Assembly: GCA_964484935.1 (NCBI GenBank)
Contig: CAZAFW010000001.1
Coordinates: 62,001-126,000 of the forward strand
Length of the DNA stretch: 64,000 nt
DNA from: BM714 sp964484935
GTDB taxonomy: Bacteria; Bacillota; Clostridia; Peptostreptococcales; BM714
Direction of reading: 5' to 3'
The notes below the pieces were generated by a model. The model did no database searches. It was not told the DNA's origin and worked only from the letters and a program-made list of their open reading frames with translations. The translations under genes and the position numbers were made by a program. Shown here one piece after another: positions 36,914 to 44,997 of this stretch; the stretch's first letter is position 1, and the number at the start of each line of letters is the position of its first letter.

Positions 36914-37568
36914 CTTCCAGCCCTCCAAATTCTTTTGTCCCCAATTCTACGAAAAATTTGGTTATATTTGTTTTCGAAATTCTCCCAACAACTTTATATA
37001 CTTCAGAATTGTCGATTAAAAGCCTCTCTACGACAGGCAAACTGTCTATTTCGCAATTAATCAGTCTTTGAGCGGCTTCATATATCGATTCATTTGAAAA
37101 AGCAATAATCAAATTTGGCATTCTGGTCATTATGACATTGATTGGAATTTTTCTGATGTCGTTTCCACCAATTGCCGTTTTCAAGAAATCCTTTCTTGAA
37201 ACAACACCGCTCAGATATCCTTTTGAAGTAACATAAATCGTACCGACATCTTTCATGAACATAAAGACTATGGCATCATATACTGTTGTTTTCTCATCCA
37301 CAACAGCCGGCATTGATTTTAAATCATTTACTTTAACGTTGCGTATGTGATTGGCAATAACCTTGTCCTCCTGGTCTCCAACATAAAGATATCCAACCTT
37401 TGGTCTTGCATCGAGTATGCCGGTCATTATAAGTATTGACAGGTCGGGCCTTATCGTTGAGCGATTAACATTGAGAAGATTAGATATTTTTTCACTCGTT
37501 ACAGGCTGATGCTCTTTCACAATTTCAATAATTCTCTTTTGCCTATCGTTGTATTGGATTTCAATCAC
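36906..37568 (-). CDS. ccpN: CcpN/YqzB-like regulator: HTH plus two CBS domains
   Basis: A 220-residue protein: a winged HTH at residues 8-62 (SEKISNLLNVNRSTIRPDLSIL), then a pair of CBS domains (about 75-200). CcpN in Bacillus represses gluconeogenic genes and senses ATP; here it likely controls its own operon with ppdK, which is inferred from position. The annotated start is the GTG at 37568, but that GTG is itself inside an SD-like AAAGAGGTGAT. The true start could therefore be a nearby ATT or ATC in the same frame, shifting the N-terminus by one to three residues. Confidence 0.92.
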   Translation of the reverse strand: MIEIQYNDRQKRIIEIVKEHQPVTSEKISNLLNVNRSTIRPDLSILIMTGILDARPKVGYLYVGDQEDKVIANHIRNVKVNDLKSMPAVVDEKTTVYDAIVFMFMKDVGTIYVTSKGYLSGVVSRKDFLKTAIGGNDIRKIPINVIMTRMPNLIIAFSNESIYEAAQRLINCEIDSLPVVERLLIDNSEVYKVVGRISKTNITKFFVELGTKEFGGLEDA

Positions 37569-37600
37569 CTCTTTCGGCTTTATATGTTACACTATTTGTT

Positions 37601-37609
37601 ATTATAACA
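37601..37609 (-). promoter_or_regulatory. extended -10 promoter of the ccpN-yqfL-ppdK operon
   Basis: The minus strand reads TGTTATAAT, a perfect TGn-TATAAT, 33 bases before the ccpN start. The -35 region has no match to TTGACA, consistent with an extended -10 promoter and with activator or repressor control. Confidence 0.65.
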
Positions 37610-37637
37610 GAAATTAGGTTGTAATATATCCATTTTT

Positions 37638-37668
37638 CTAAAAAAACAGGCCAAAAGGCCTGTTTTTT
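37638..37668. terminator. palindromic terminator after glyS
   Basis: AAAAAACAGGCC, a four-base loop, GGCCTGTTTTTT: a 12-bp perfect stem whose base is A/T tracts, so it can terminate on either strand. It overlaps the glyS stop codon. Confidence 0.9.
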
Positions 37669-39065
37669 TAGAACATTGTTTTATCGTCCAAAAATTGTTT
37701 CAATTCATCAATCGACATCCTCGTCTGGACCATTGTATCCCTGTCCCTTACAGTCACTGAATTATCTTCAATTGTATCGAAATCTATCGTTATGCAATAA
37801 GGTGTTCCTATTTCGTCGTGCCGCCTGTATCTCTTTCCTATGCTTCCCGATACATCATAGTCCACATTATGGTATTTTGAAAGTTCAATGTATACTTTTT
37901 CGGCTTTTTCACTCAGTTTTTTTGACAGCGGAAATATTGCCGCTTTGAAGGGGGACAGGAAGGGATGCAGTTTCATTACAACGCGATCGCTTCCATCTTC
38001 AAGTTGCTCCTCCTTGTATGCATCCAAAAGGAATGCCAAGGCAACACGGTCTGCTCCCAATGAAGGCTCTATGCAATACGGAATATATTTTTCATTTGTA
38101 ACCGGATCCTGATATCTCATATCAACACCCGAATGCTCTATATGCTGCTTTAAATCATAATCTGTCCTGTCGGCAATGCCCCAAAGCTCTCCCCATCCAA
38201 ACGGAAACCTGTATTCAAAATCCGTAGTGGCATTGCTGTAATGCGACAATTCTTCTTTTTCATGGTCCCTGAGCCTTATGTTATCCATGTCCATTCCAAG
38301 TATTTCGAGCCAGTTCTTGCAGTATTGCTTCCAATAATCAAACCATTTCAAGTCTTCTCCCGGAGCACAGAAAAATTCAAGCTCCATCTGTTCAAATTCC
38401 CGTGTTCTGAACGTATAGTTGCCCGGGGTTATTTCGTTTCTGAAAGACTTTCCTATCTGTCCTATTCCAAACGGTATTTTTTTTCGTGAACTTCTTTGAA
38501 TGCTTCTAAAATTCACGAATATGCCTTGCGCCGTTTCCGGGCGAAGATATATTTCTGCCATTGAATCCTCAACAACTCCTTGGAATGTCTTGAACATAAG
38601 ATTGAATTGGCGGATTTCCGTAAAATCGCTGCTTCCGCAATCGGGACACTTGACGCCCTCATCGCGTATAAAATCCTCCATTTTGCTTTTTGCCCATCCA
38701 TCGACGATTTCAGGCTCTTTTCCAGTTTCTGCAATATGGTCCTCTATGAGTTTGTCCGCCCTGAATCTTGATTTGCAATTTTTGCAATCCATAAGAGGAT
38801 CGTTGAAACCTCCAACATGTCCCGAAGCAACCCATGTCTGAGGATTCATAAGTATCGCCGCATCCACACCCACATTATAAGGCGACTCTTGAATGAATTT
38901 TTTCCACCACGCCTTTTTAACATTGTTCTTGAATTCAACCCCCAACGGTCCATAATCCCATGTATTGGCCAATCCGCCGTAAATCTCCGATCCCGGGAAA
39001 ATAAATCCCCTCGACTTTGACAAAGCCACAAGTTTTTCCATTTTGCTTTTTTCTTTTTTAGCCAT
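37668..39065 (-). CDS. glyS: glycyl-tRNA synthetase, homodimeric class II
   Basis: Charges tRNA-Gly. The 465-residue single chain is the alpha2 (GRS1) type, not the alpha2-beta2 glyQ/glyS type. Class II motifs: YLRPETAQGIFVNF, GNYTFRTREFEQMELEFF (motif 2), and GADRVALAFLLDAY (motif 3), plus an anticodon-binding domain. A zinc-like C-x-x-C pair occurs (MDCKNCKS and CPDCGS). The start at 39065 has AAGGAGGAG; longer frames run into the T-box terminator. Regulated by the upstream T-box. Confidence 0.98.
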   Translation of the reverse strand: MAKKEKSKMEKLVALSKSRGFIFPGSEIYGGLANTWDYGPLGVEFKNNVKKAWWKKFIQESPYNVGVDAAILMNPQTWVASGHVGGFNDPLMDCKNCKSRFRADKLIEDHIAETGKEPEIVDGWAKSKMEDFIRDEGVKCPDCGSSDFTEIRQFNLMFKTFQGVVEDSMAEIYLRPETAQGIFVNFRSIQRSSRKKIPFGIGQIGKSFRNEITPGNYTFRTREFEQMELEFFCAPGEDLKWFDYWKQYCKNWLEILGMDMDNIRLRDHEKEELSHYSNATTDFEYRFPFGWGELWGIADRTDYDLKQHIEHSGVDMRYQDPVTNEKYIPYCIEPSLGADRVALAFLLDAYKEEQLEDGSDRVVMKLHPFLSPFKAAIFPLSKKLSEKAEKVYIELSKYHNVDYDVSGSIGKRYRRHDEIGTPYCITIDFDTIEDNSVTVRDRDTMVQTRMSIDELKQFLDDKTMF

Positions 39066-39080
39066 TTTACTCCTCCTTAA

Positions 39081-39283
39081 AAAATAAAAAACTCCCATCC
39101 CTTGCTCTTGGCAAGGGACGAAAGTCATTCCGCGGTTCCACCCTTTTTGGCATATCAATGCCCACTTCTTTATAATTGCTCAAAAGCGCCATCCTTTAAC
39201 TTTGAATACCGGTTCTCAGCGCCACCGGCTCTCTTTGATTCTTGCATCAAGGACCTCTTCTTCATCGCACATGCTATTCATTT
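39081..39283 (-). promoter_or_regulatory. glycine T-box leader of glyS with terminator
   Basis: tRNA-sensing riboswitch. The minus strand carries the T-box AGGGTGGAACCGCG at 39131-39144, which also takes part in the antiterminator, and a terminator stem TCCCTTGC/GCAAGGGA at 39098-39118 followed by TTTTTTATTTTTT. In Stem I, a GAGAG-type motif and the segment GGATGGCGCTTTTGAG align with the usual specifier position, placing the specifier triplet GGC (glycine) at 39188-39190. Uncharged tRNA-Gly with anticodon GCC should pair there and allow read-through. Confidence 0.95.
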
Positions 39284-39289
39284 AGATGA

Positions 39290-39318
39290 ATCTTATCACA
39301 ATGAAAAGATTTTGTAAA
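39290..39318 (-). promoter_or_regulatory. glyS promoter
   Basis: TTTACA (five of six), 17 bases, TAAGAT (five of six) on the minus strand, placed so that transcription begins at the 5' edge of the T-box leader. Confidence 0.85.
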
Positions 39319-39334
39319 CATCTTTTTAGGGACC

Positions 39335-39958
39335 CTATTCTTTTTCGTTTTCCTGTTTCTTGTTCATCTTCTCTTTGGCTTCACTTGCTTTTTCAACGGC
39401 TTTCTCTTTTGCCTCGCTTACTCTTTCAACAGCTTTATCTTTGGCTTCATTTGCTTTTTCTTTAGCTTCATTCGCTCTTTCTTTTGCTTCGGCGGCTTTC
39501 TCTTTTGCCGATTGGCCGAATTCTTCAGCCATTCCCATGACCTTTTCCATCTTTTCTTCGGTCACGTCATTTACATCAATGATCTCTCCGCTTTCCTTTT
39601 GGATTTCTATCTTGCAACCGGTCGCCAAAGACACTATTATTGCTGCTACAGTTGCAGGCGCAAATACAATTGCTCCTACAGCTCCAGCAGTTACCGGTAT
39701 GTCGAGTATCAAGCGGTCTTCTTTTTTAAGCATTATCCTTGTTACATTTCCTTTTTTTACTAATTCTTTTAGTTTGTCTACTACTTCGTTCCCCTTTTCC
39801 TTTGCTGTGCTTCCGGTTTTTTTCTTTCTTCCTTCCTCCACCTTTATTATCGCTTCCAGAACATCTCCCTCAGCCTCTTCAAGCGCTTCTTTTGCTTCTT
39901 TGTAGGTAGCCCCTGTCCTTTGTATAACCTCGTCCACATTTTCAATCGCAAATGACAT
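39335..39958 (-). CDS. DUF4342 protein with UBA-like N-terminus and repetitive charged helix
   Basis: A 207-residue protein in three parts. Residues 1-40 look like a UBA/TS-N helical bundle (VIQRTGATYKEAKEALEEAEGDVLEAI). Residues about 60-135 match DUF4342, with a hydrophobic segment (VGAIVFAPATVAAIIVSLATG). From about 150 to the end there is an alternating Ala/Lys/Glu helix built on AKEKANE-like repeats, resembling LEA or apolipoprotein-type amphipathic repeats. No function is known. It follows recO by 13 bases and is the last gene before glyS. Confidence 0.75.
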   Translation of the reverse strand: MSFAIENVDEVIQRTGATYKEAKEALEEAEGDVLEAIIKVEEGRKKKTGSTAKEKGNEVVDKLKELVKKGNVTRIMLKKEDRLILDIPVTAGAVGAIVFAPATVAAIIVSLATGCKIEIQKESGEIIDVNDVTEEKMEKVMGMAEEFGQSAKEKAAEAKERANEAKEKANEAKDKAVERVSEAKEKAVEKASEAKEKMNKKQENEKE

Positions 39959-39971
39959 TTTAAATCCTCCT

Positions 39972-40724
39972 TTATTTAATTGTTTTTAGGAATTCCAGAC
40001 TCTTGAAAGATTTTATATCCATATGATACTTTATATACAATTCGAATATTTTATCCAAGTGCCTGACCATTCCTGCATTGATTTTGGTTTTGCAAATAAC
40101 ATCAATATCTTTTTCACTCAAGTACCTGATCAAATGTATAAACTGCTTGCTGAAAGCAATACCTCCCTGCTTATGCCACTTATCAGCACAGTCCTTGCAA
40201 ATGACTCCTCCGTCCGCAATACTGAAAACAGTCAATGACTCTATATTATTTATTCCACATTTGAGGCACTTTGAAACTTCAGGTTTCAATCCTGAAAAAT
40301 TCGACAGTTTAATTTCATATGCGAGCTTGATTTTATCCAAATCACAGCCTTCATGATTCATTTTTTCCAAGATCTCCACAGTCAGAGAAAACAGCCTGTT
40401 GTTCGTCATTCCTTCATGTATGGAATATCCGCACAATTCTAAAAAATACGACGCATACGACAATTTTTTTAGATTATCTCTGATCGAATAATTTGAGTCG
40501 ATTATTTCGGCGGATGAAATGCTGTATATGTCCGGTTTTCCCCTTAACACAAATTCACCATATATGAATGGATGTGCGACTGATGAAATCATTGTCCTCG
40601 GCTTTCTCACACCTCTTGCATATGCACTTATTTTGCCCATTTTTTTAGAAAATAGGGTCAATATGGCGTCTGAATCATTATAGAATGTCTTTCTAAGCAC
40701 TATTGCTTCTGTTTTTATGTACAT
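39972..40724 (-). CDS. recO: DNA repair protein RecO
   Basis: RecFOR recombination mediator that anneals ssDNA and helps load RecA. It has 250 residues: an N-terminal OB fold (ETEAIVLR-like KTEAIVLRKTFYNDSD) and a C-terminal helical domain with a zinc site, CLKCG and CKDC. It usually follows era directly; here mgtE lies between them. Confidence 0.94.
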   Translation of the reverse strand: MYIKTEAIVLRKTFYNDSDAILTLFSKKMGKISAYARGVRKPRTMISSVAHPFIYGEFVLRGKPDIYSISSAEIIDSNYSIRDNLKKLSYASYFLELCGYSIHEGMTNNRLFSLTVEILEKMNHEGCDLDKIKLAYEIKLSNFSGLKPEVSKCLKCGINNIESLTVFSIADGGVICKDCADKWHKQGGIAFSKQFIHLIRYLSEKDIDVICKTKINAGMVRHLDKIFELYIKYHMDIKSFKSLEFLKTIK

Positions 40725-40738
40725 TTCAGCCTCATCCC

Positions 40739-42112
40739 TTAAAACAGGTTAAATTGGCTCATCAGAATTGTTGTCAATGTAAAGTATATTGAAATTCCGG
40801 TAATGTCTATTGTGGTTGAAATAAACGGCGCAGATGCAACTGCCGGGTCCACTCCCACTCTTTTGAATATCAATGGGACTAGAGTTCCTATTGTCGCGGC
40901 GGTAATCATGTTTGCCCACATCGCAACTCCAACTATCAAGCTCAGAACCATTTCTCCGTTTAAAACAAATGTCATTAAACCAACCAGCAGGCTGCATATC
41001 AAGCCTACTGAAAACCCTACAGAAAATTCATGCAAAACTATTTTTAAGACTTCCTTGCTGTCTATTTGCCCCGTTGCTATTCCCCTTACGGTAAGTGTCG
41101 ACGATTGGGTTCCCACATTCCCCCCCATGCCTGCAAGCAAAGGTATGAAATACGCTATTGTGGTATTGCTGTTTAGCGTAGCTTCAAACCCTCCGATTAT
41201 TTTTGCCGACAACAATCCTCCGAATACAGTCACTATAAGCCAAGGCAATCTTGAACTTACAGATGCTCCTATCCTTTTTTGGAAAGAGTCTTCAATCTTG
41301 TATTCGCCTTCAGTCGTTCCAGCGAACTTGTATATGTCCTCTGTCGCTTCTTCCTCTATGACGTCGATTATGTCGTCGACTGTGATTATCCCTTTTATTA
41401 TTCCATTGTTTTCAACGACAGGAATGGCAATCAGGTTGTATTTGGCAACTATTCTGGCAACTTCTTCCTGGTCAGTTCCGACGTTTACCTGTATTACCTG
41501 CTCCTTCATTATTTCTTCAACTATTTTGTTAGCTTTGGTCACAATCAATTCTCTGAGTGAGAGAACCCCAACCAACCGTTCCATATGGTCTACAACATAC
41601 ACGTAATAAACAGTTTCCGCTTCGGATGCCTGTACCCTGACTTCTTCAATTGCCTGATAAACAGTAATGTCCTTTTTTACCGTTATGTAATCCTTTGTCA
41701 TTATACCGCCGGCGGTATCTTCATCATAAACAAGCAATTCCTTAATCTCGGATGCCTCTTCGCGATTCAACAACGAAAGAAGTTCTTTTTGTTTATCGTC
41801 GTCAAGTGAAGCAATAAGGTCAACTACATCGTCCTGGCCCATTTCTTCAAGAATCATACGCTTTTGATCTTTTGTGAACGCGCTTAGCAAGCTGATAAAA
41901 ACGGGAGTCTCTACTTCTTCAAAGACATCGCTTATTCTATCCCATGACAAAACACTTATGAGTTTCTTGCGGTTTTCCTCTTCGAGCTCCATTACTATTT
42001 CAACTATGTCGGCAGAATGAATCTCTTCCAGATATTCGTTTAATTCAACAAATTTGTTTTGATTCAATTTGTCAATGATTTTCAATATCACCATTTCCAA
42101 TGTATCATCCAA
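40739..42112 (-). CDS. mgtE: magnesium transporter MgtE
   Basis: Mg2+ channel gated by cytoplasmic Mg2+. It has about 457 residues: an N-terminal helical MgtE_N domain, a CBS pair (about 130-255), a connecting helix, and five membrane segments. PLLAGMGGNVGTQSSTL marks the pore region, with the Mg-binding aspartate in GVDPAVASAPFISTTID. The start is taken as TTG at 42112, six bases after AGGAGGTG; a 42193 ATG would run 67 bases into era. No M-box riboswitch was seen upstream. Confidence 0.95.
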   Translation of the reverse strand: MDDTLEMVILKIIDKLNQNKFVELNEYLEEIHSADIVEIVMELEEENRKKLISVLSWDRISDVFEEVETPVFISLLSAFTKDQKRMILEEMGQDDVVDLIASLDDDKQKELLSLLNREEASEIKELLVYDEDTAGGIMTKDYITVKKDITVYQAIEEVRVQASEAETVYYVYVVDHMERLVGVLSLRELIVTKANKIVEEIMKEQVIQVNVGTDQEEVARIVAKYNLIAIPVVENNGIIKGIITVDDIIDVIEEEATEDIYKFAGTTEGEYKIEDSFQKRIGASVSSRLPWLIVTVFGGLLSAKIIGGFEATLNSNTTIAYFIPLLAGMGGNVGTQSSTLTVRGIATGQIDSKEVLKIVLHEFSVGFSVGLICSLLVGLMTFVLNGEMVLSLIVGVAMWANMITAATIGTLVPLIFKRVGVDPAVASAPFISTTIDITGISIYFTLTTILMSQFNLF

Positions 42113-42126
42113 TTGCTTCACCTCCT

Positions 42127-43023
42127 CTATTTGTATCCGAATTGGTTGAGCAGACTGTCCCTGTCCCTCCATTCTTCCTTTATCTTGACCCATATCTCCA
42201 GGAAGACTTTGTTTCCCAATAAATTTTCAATTTCTTTACGGGATTCTATTCCAACCCTTTTGAGCACTTTGCCTTTCTTTCCAATTATTATACCCTTGTG
42301 GGATTTCTTTTCACAATATATTGTCGCATATACATCTGTGATTTCGGCATCTTTTCTTTTCGACATTTTTTCAATTCCGACAGCAATTCCGTGGGGAACT
42401 TCATCATATAGAATGTTGAGCAATTTTTCCCTTATTATCTCTGAAACAAGAAATCTCTCTGGCTGGTCGGTAACCATATCTTCAGGAAAATACTTGGGCC
42501 CCTCCATCATGTAAGAGCCGATTGCATCTGTCAATTGCTTCAGGTTCATTTGATTTTTTGCCGATATTCCTATGATTTCGTCGAAAACATCCATCTTGCC
42601 ATATTTTTCATGAAGCCTCTTGAATTCCTCCGGATTTATCAGATCAAGCTTGTTTACCACCAGCATGACCGGCGTCCTTACCTCTTTGAGGGATTCAATT
42701 ATGTGCATGTCACCCGGACCGATGCTTTTTGAATCATCGACCATCAGCAAAATCAAATCAACCTCGTTGTATGTCGTCTTGGCGGAGCGAACCATGAATT
42801 CTCCCAATTTATTTTTGGGCTTGTGTATTCCCGGAGTATCTATGAAGACTATTTGTTTTTCCTCATCAGTATAAACCGCACTTATTCTATTTCTTGTCGT
42901 TTGTGGCTTATTTGATATTATTGCGACCTTTTCTCCGACCAAGGCATTTACCAATGTTGACTTGCCCACATTTGGTCGGCCTATTATAGTCACAAATCCA
43001 GATTTGAATTTTGGTGCTGCCAT
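42127..43023 (-). CDS. era: GTPase Era
   Basis: Ribosome-associated GTPase binding the 3' end of 16S rRNA during 30S maturation. It has 298 residues, with GRPNVGKST at 16-24, DTPG, NKLD, and a C-terminal KH domain with GIIIGKKGKVLKRVG. It begins two bases after the cdd stop. The order ybeY-(DUF3048)-cdd-era is standard for Firmicutes apart from the DUF3048 insertion. Confidence 0.98.
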   Translation of the reverse strand: MAAPKFKSGFVTIIGRPNVGKSTLVNALVGEKVAIISNKPQTTRNRISAVYTDEEKQIVFIDTPGIHKPKNKLGEFMVRSAKTTYNEVDLILLMVDDSKSIGPGDMHIIESLKEVRTPVMLVVNKLDLINPEEFKRLHEKYGKMDVFDEIIGISAKNQMNLKQLTDAIGSYMMEGPKYFPEDMVTDQPERFLVSEIIREKLLNILYDEVPHGIAVGIEKMSKRKDAEITDVYATIYCEKKSHKGIIIGKKGKVLKRVGIESRKEIENLLGNKVFLEIWVKIKEEWRDRDSLLNQFGYK

Positions 43024-43025
43024 AA

Positions 43026-43424
43026 CTAAAAGTCCTCCCCTGTAAATCCAAAAGGCAATAATTCTTCTATTGCAAATATTTTATAGTCCTCAGGTGTCTT
43101 TGCAACAATAATTTTTATATTTTTGCCAAATTCAATAATAAATTGTCTGCATATTCCGCAAGGATAAGTATATGAACCTTTTTTCCCTACAACTGCCAAA
43201 GCGGTAAAATTTCTGAATCCGTTGCTGATTGCCTTAACTAAAGCAGTGCGTTCTGCACAAATTGTCGCTCCATAAGAAGCGTTTTCAATGTTGCATCCTG
43301 TAAAAACTTTTCCGTCATCTGTAAGCAGAGCAGCCCCCACCTTGAAGTTCGAATACGGCGTATATGCGCCTTCCCTTGCCTCAATAGCAATTTCAATCAA
43401 TCTTTTGCATTCGTTCCGGTCCAA
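43026..43424 (-). CDS. cdd: cytidine deaminase
   Basis: Zinc enzyme converting cytidine and deoxycytidine to uridine and deoxyuridine. It is 132 residues when begun at the TTG at 43424, eight bases after GGGAG. Zinc ligands and catalytic acid appear in TICAERTAL and PCGICRQ; YTPYSNFKVGAALL is the N-terminal signature. A start at 43442 would add six residues and overlap the upstream stop. Confidence 0.97.
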   Translation of the reverse strand: MDRNECKRLIEIAIEAREGAYTPYSNFKVGAALLTDDGKVFTGCNIENASYGATICAERTALVKAISNGFRNFTALAVVGKKGSYTYPCGICRQFIIEFGKNIKIIVAKTPEDYKIFAIEELLPFGFTGEDF

Positions 43425-43438
43425 TTCACACACTCCCT

Positions 43439-44506
43439 TCAACTGTTGATTTTAATTTCCAAATCCATTGGTACAATTACAATCCATGTTTTGCCTGGAT
43501 TCAGCAACAGTTCTTCCCCGTTCACAGTATAGACGGTTTTAGCCCGCCTGTCTTCTTTTTCCCATTCGATATCAATTCTTTTTCCCGATGTTATATAATA
43601 GCCGGATCCTTTGCCAACGGTTTCAACATCGAGCCTGCCCTCACTGTCTATTACCTTTGTCTTCATTTTTAACACAATTATGTTTTTAGCAACGACAGCC
43701 TCAGAACTGAACTCCTCAAGCTGGGGGACCCCTTTGACAAACCTCTCGTAAAATTCATGTTCCTCATTGTATATGAACGAAGGGTTATAGTATCTGCTAA
43801 ATCCGAAACTTATGCTTTCAAGATTTTCAACATAAGCAAACGGTTGTTTTTCTTGGCTGAAAGATGCAAATTCAATATCAAAATCCTTTCTGTAGCCGCT
43901 TCTGTCCGCCGCGGCCCGCAGCGCCTTGGTGCTTGTGTACATGTTGTGGGGTATTTTTTTATGGTTCACTCTCCAAAATGTATCATTCCCCCTGTTCATT
44001 CCGTCTATGTCAGCCATATTGAAATCATCTATATCGGAAAGTGCCGCCAAACTGCCTCCCACATGAACATACAAGGCGTCAAATTCCAAAGCTTTGTCGA
44101 TAAAATAAGGCCTCGCGCTTCTTACAGGTCCGATTGAATTCATGTCCGCTTCTTGAATAATAGCCATATATCTTGTTATATTGCCTTCTGCAAGGATTTC
44201 GAACACAACTTCAGCCTGCGACAATCCGGATTGCGGACGCGCTCCTATGTGGTTGTCAAGCATCACTGCAATAGGGCGTTTTCCTAGAACATCTTCTTCC
44301 ACAGGCAAGCCCGTCAAGTCCGAACGAAAAAGAGACTTCTCTTCGGGTTCCTGGATCGGTTCTTCATCCATCGCTTCTTCATTGACAACTTCCTCCGGCG
44401 ACACTTCAACCTTATCCTCTGGATCAAGTGTTTCCTCCTTTACGCAAGACGTCGCAATTACAGCGATAATGCATATGAATAATATAAATCTCAATTTGCC
44501 TTTCAA
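43439..44506 (-). CDS. DUF3048 lipoprotein (YerB-like)
   Basis: A protein of about 355 residues with a type II signal peptide: basic start, hydrophobic core ICIIAVIATSC with the lipobox cysteine at about residue 21. An acidic Glu/Pro-rich linker of about 45 residues follows, then the two DUF3048 domains (RPIAVMLDNHIGARPQSGL and DTFWRVNHKKIPHNMY). Exported and lipid-anchored, so a substrate of Lgt. Function unknown. The start is probably the TTG at 44506, eight bases after AGAGGGG; a GTG at 44515 is possible. It splits the usual ybeY-cdd pair. Confidence 0.85.
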   Translation of the reverse strand: MKGKLRFILFICIIAVIATSCVKEETLDPEDKVEVSPEEVVNEEAMDEEPIQEPEEKSLFRSDLTGLPVEEDVLGKRPIAVMLDNHIGARPQSGLSQAEVVFEILAEGNITRYMAIIQEADMNSIGPVRSARPYFIDKALEFDALYVHVGGSLAALSDIDDFNMADIDGMNRGNDTFWRVNHKKIPHNMYTSTKALRAAADRSGYRKDFDIEFASFSQEKQPFAYVENLESISFGFSRYYNPSFIYNEEHEFYERFVKGVPQLEEFSSEAVVAKNIIVLKMKTKVIDSEGRLDVETVGKGSGYYITSGKRIDIEWEKEDRRAKTVYTVNGEELLLNPGKTWIVIVPMDLEIKINS

Positions 44507-44519
44507 TGCGCTCACCCCT

Positions 44520-44993
44520 CTATCTCTCTATTCCCATGCGCTTCATTATGCTCTTTTCTTTTTCCCTCATTGTTATTTTTTCATCTTCGCTCATATGGTC
44601 ATATCCAAGCAGATGCAATGTGCTGTGAACCGCGAGATATGAAACTTCCCTTTCCGTTCCGTGTTCAAATTGCTCTCCCTGAGACTTGGCTTTTTCAAGC
44701 GATATTACTATGTCTCCAAGAATCACAGGAATTTCCGAAGCCTTCTGCTCCAGTATTTCTTCCTTGCAGGCATACATGGGGAAAGACAATACATCTGTTT
44801 CTTTGTCGATATTCCTGTGTTCTCTGTTTAAGGCTCTTATGGCTTCGTTGTCAACCAAAAGAACGTCAACCTCGTCGATAAAATCCACTCCTTCATAATC
44901 AAGTGTTTCTTTGACCGAAACACTTATCAGCTTTTTCAAAGATTCACCGAATACTATCTTTTCCTGGCTGTTTTCTATTGCTACATCCAACAA
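44520..44993 (-). CDS. ybeY: endoribonuclease YbeY
   Basis: Zinc-dependent RNase in 16S rRNA 3' end maturation and ribosome quality control. It has 157 residues with the zinc motif HSTLHLLGYDH (H-x3-H-x5-H) near residue 130. Start taken as TTG at 44993, seven bases after GCAGG, which overlaps the phoH stop. A longer frame from 45041 would run 43 bases into phoH and adds a non-family N-terminus. Confidence 0.95.
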   Translation of the reverse strand: MLDVAIENSQEKIVFGESLKKLISVSVKETLDYEGVDFIDEVDVLLVDNEAIRALNREHRNIDKETDVLSFPMYACKEEILEQKASEIPVILGDIVISLEKAKSQGEQFEHGTEREVSYLAVHSTLHLLGYDHMSEDEKITMREKEKSIMKRMGIER

Positions 44994-44997
44994 AATA

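Noticed and set aside
39360..39520. Tandem DNA repeat or microsatellite at the DUF4342 3' end
   Set aside because: Repeats are imperfect at DNA level and stay in frame; they are better described as a protein-level helical repeat.
40803..41606. 267-codon plus-strand open frame opposite mgtE
   Set aside because: Shadow of the mgtE membrane and CBS coding sequence on the other strand; low-complexity Thr/Ile/Ser-rich translation.
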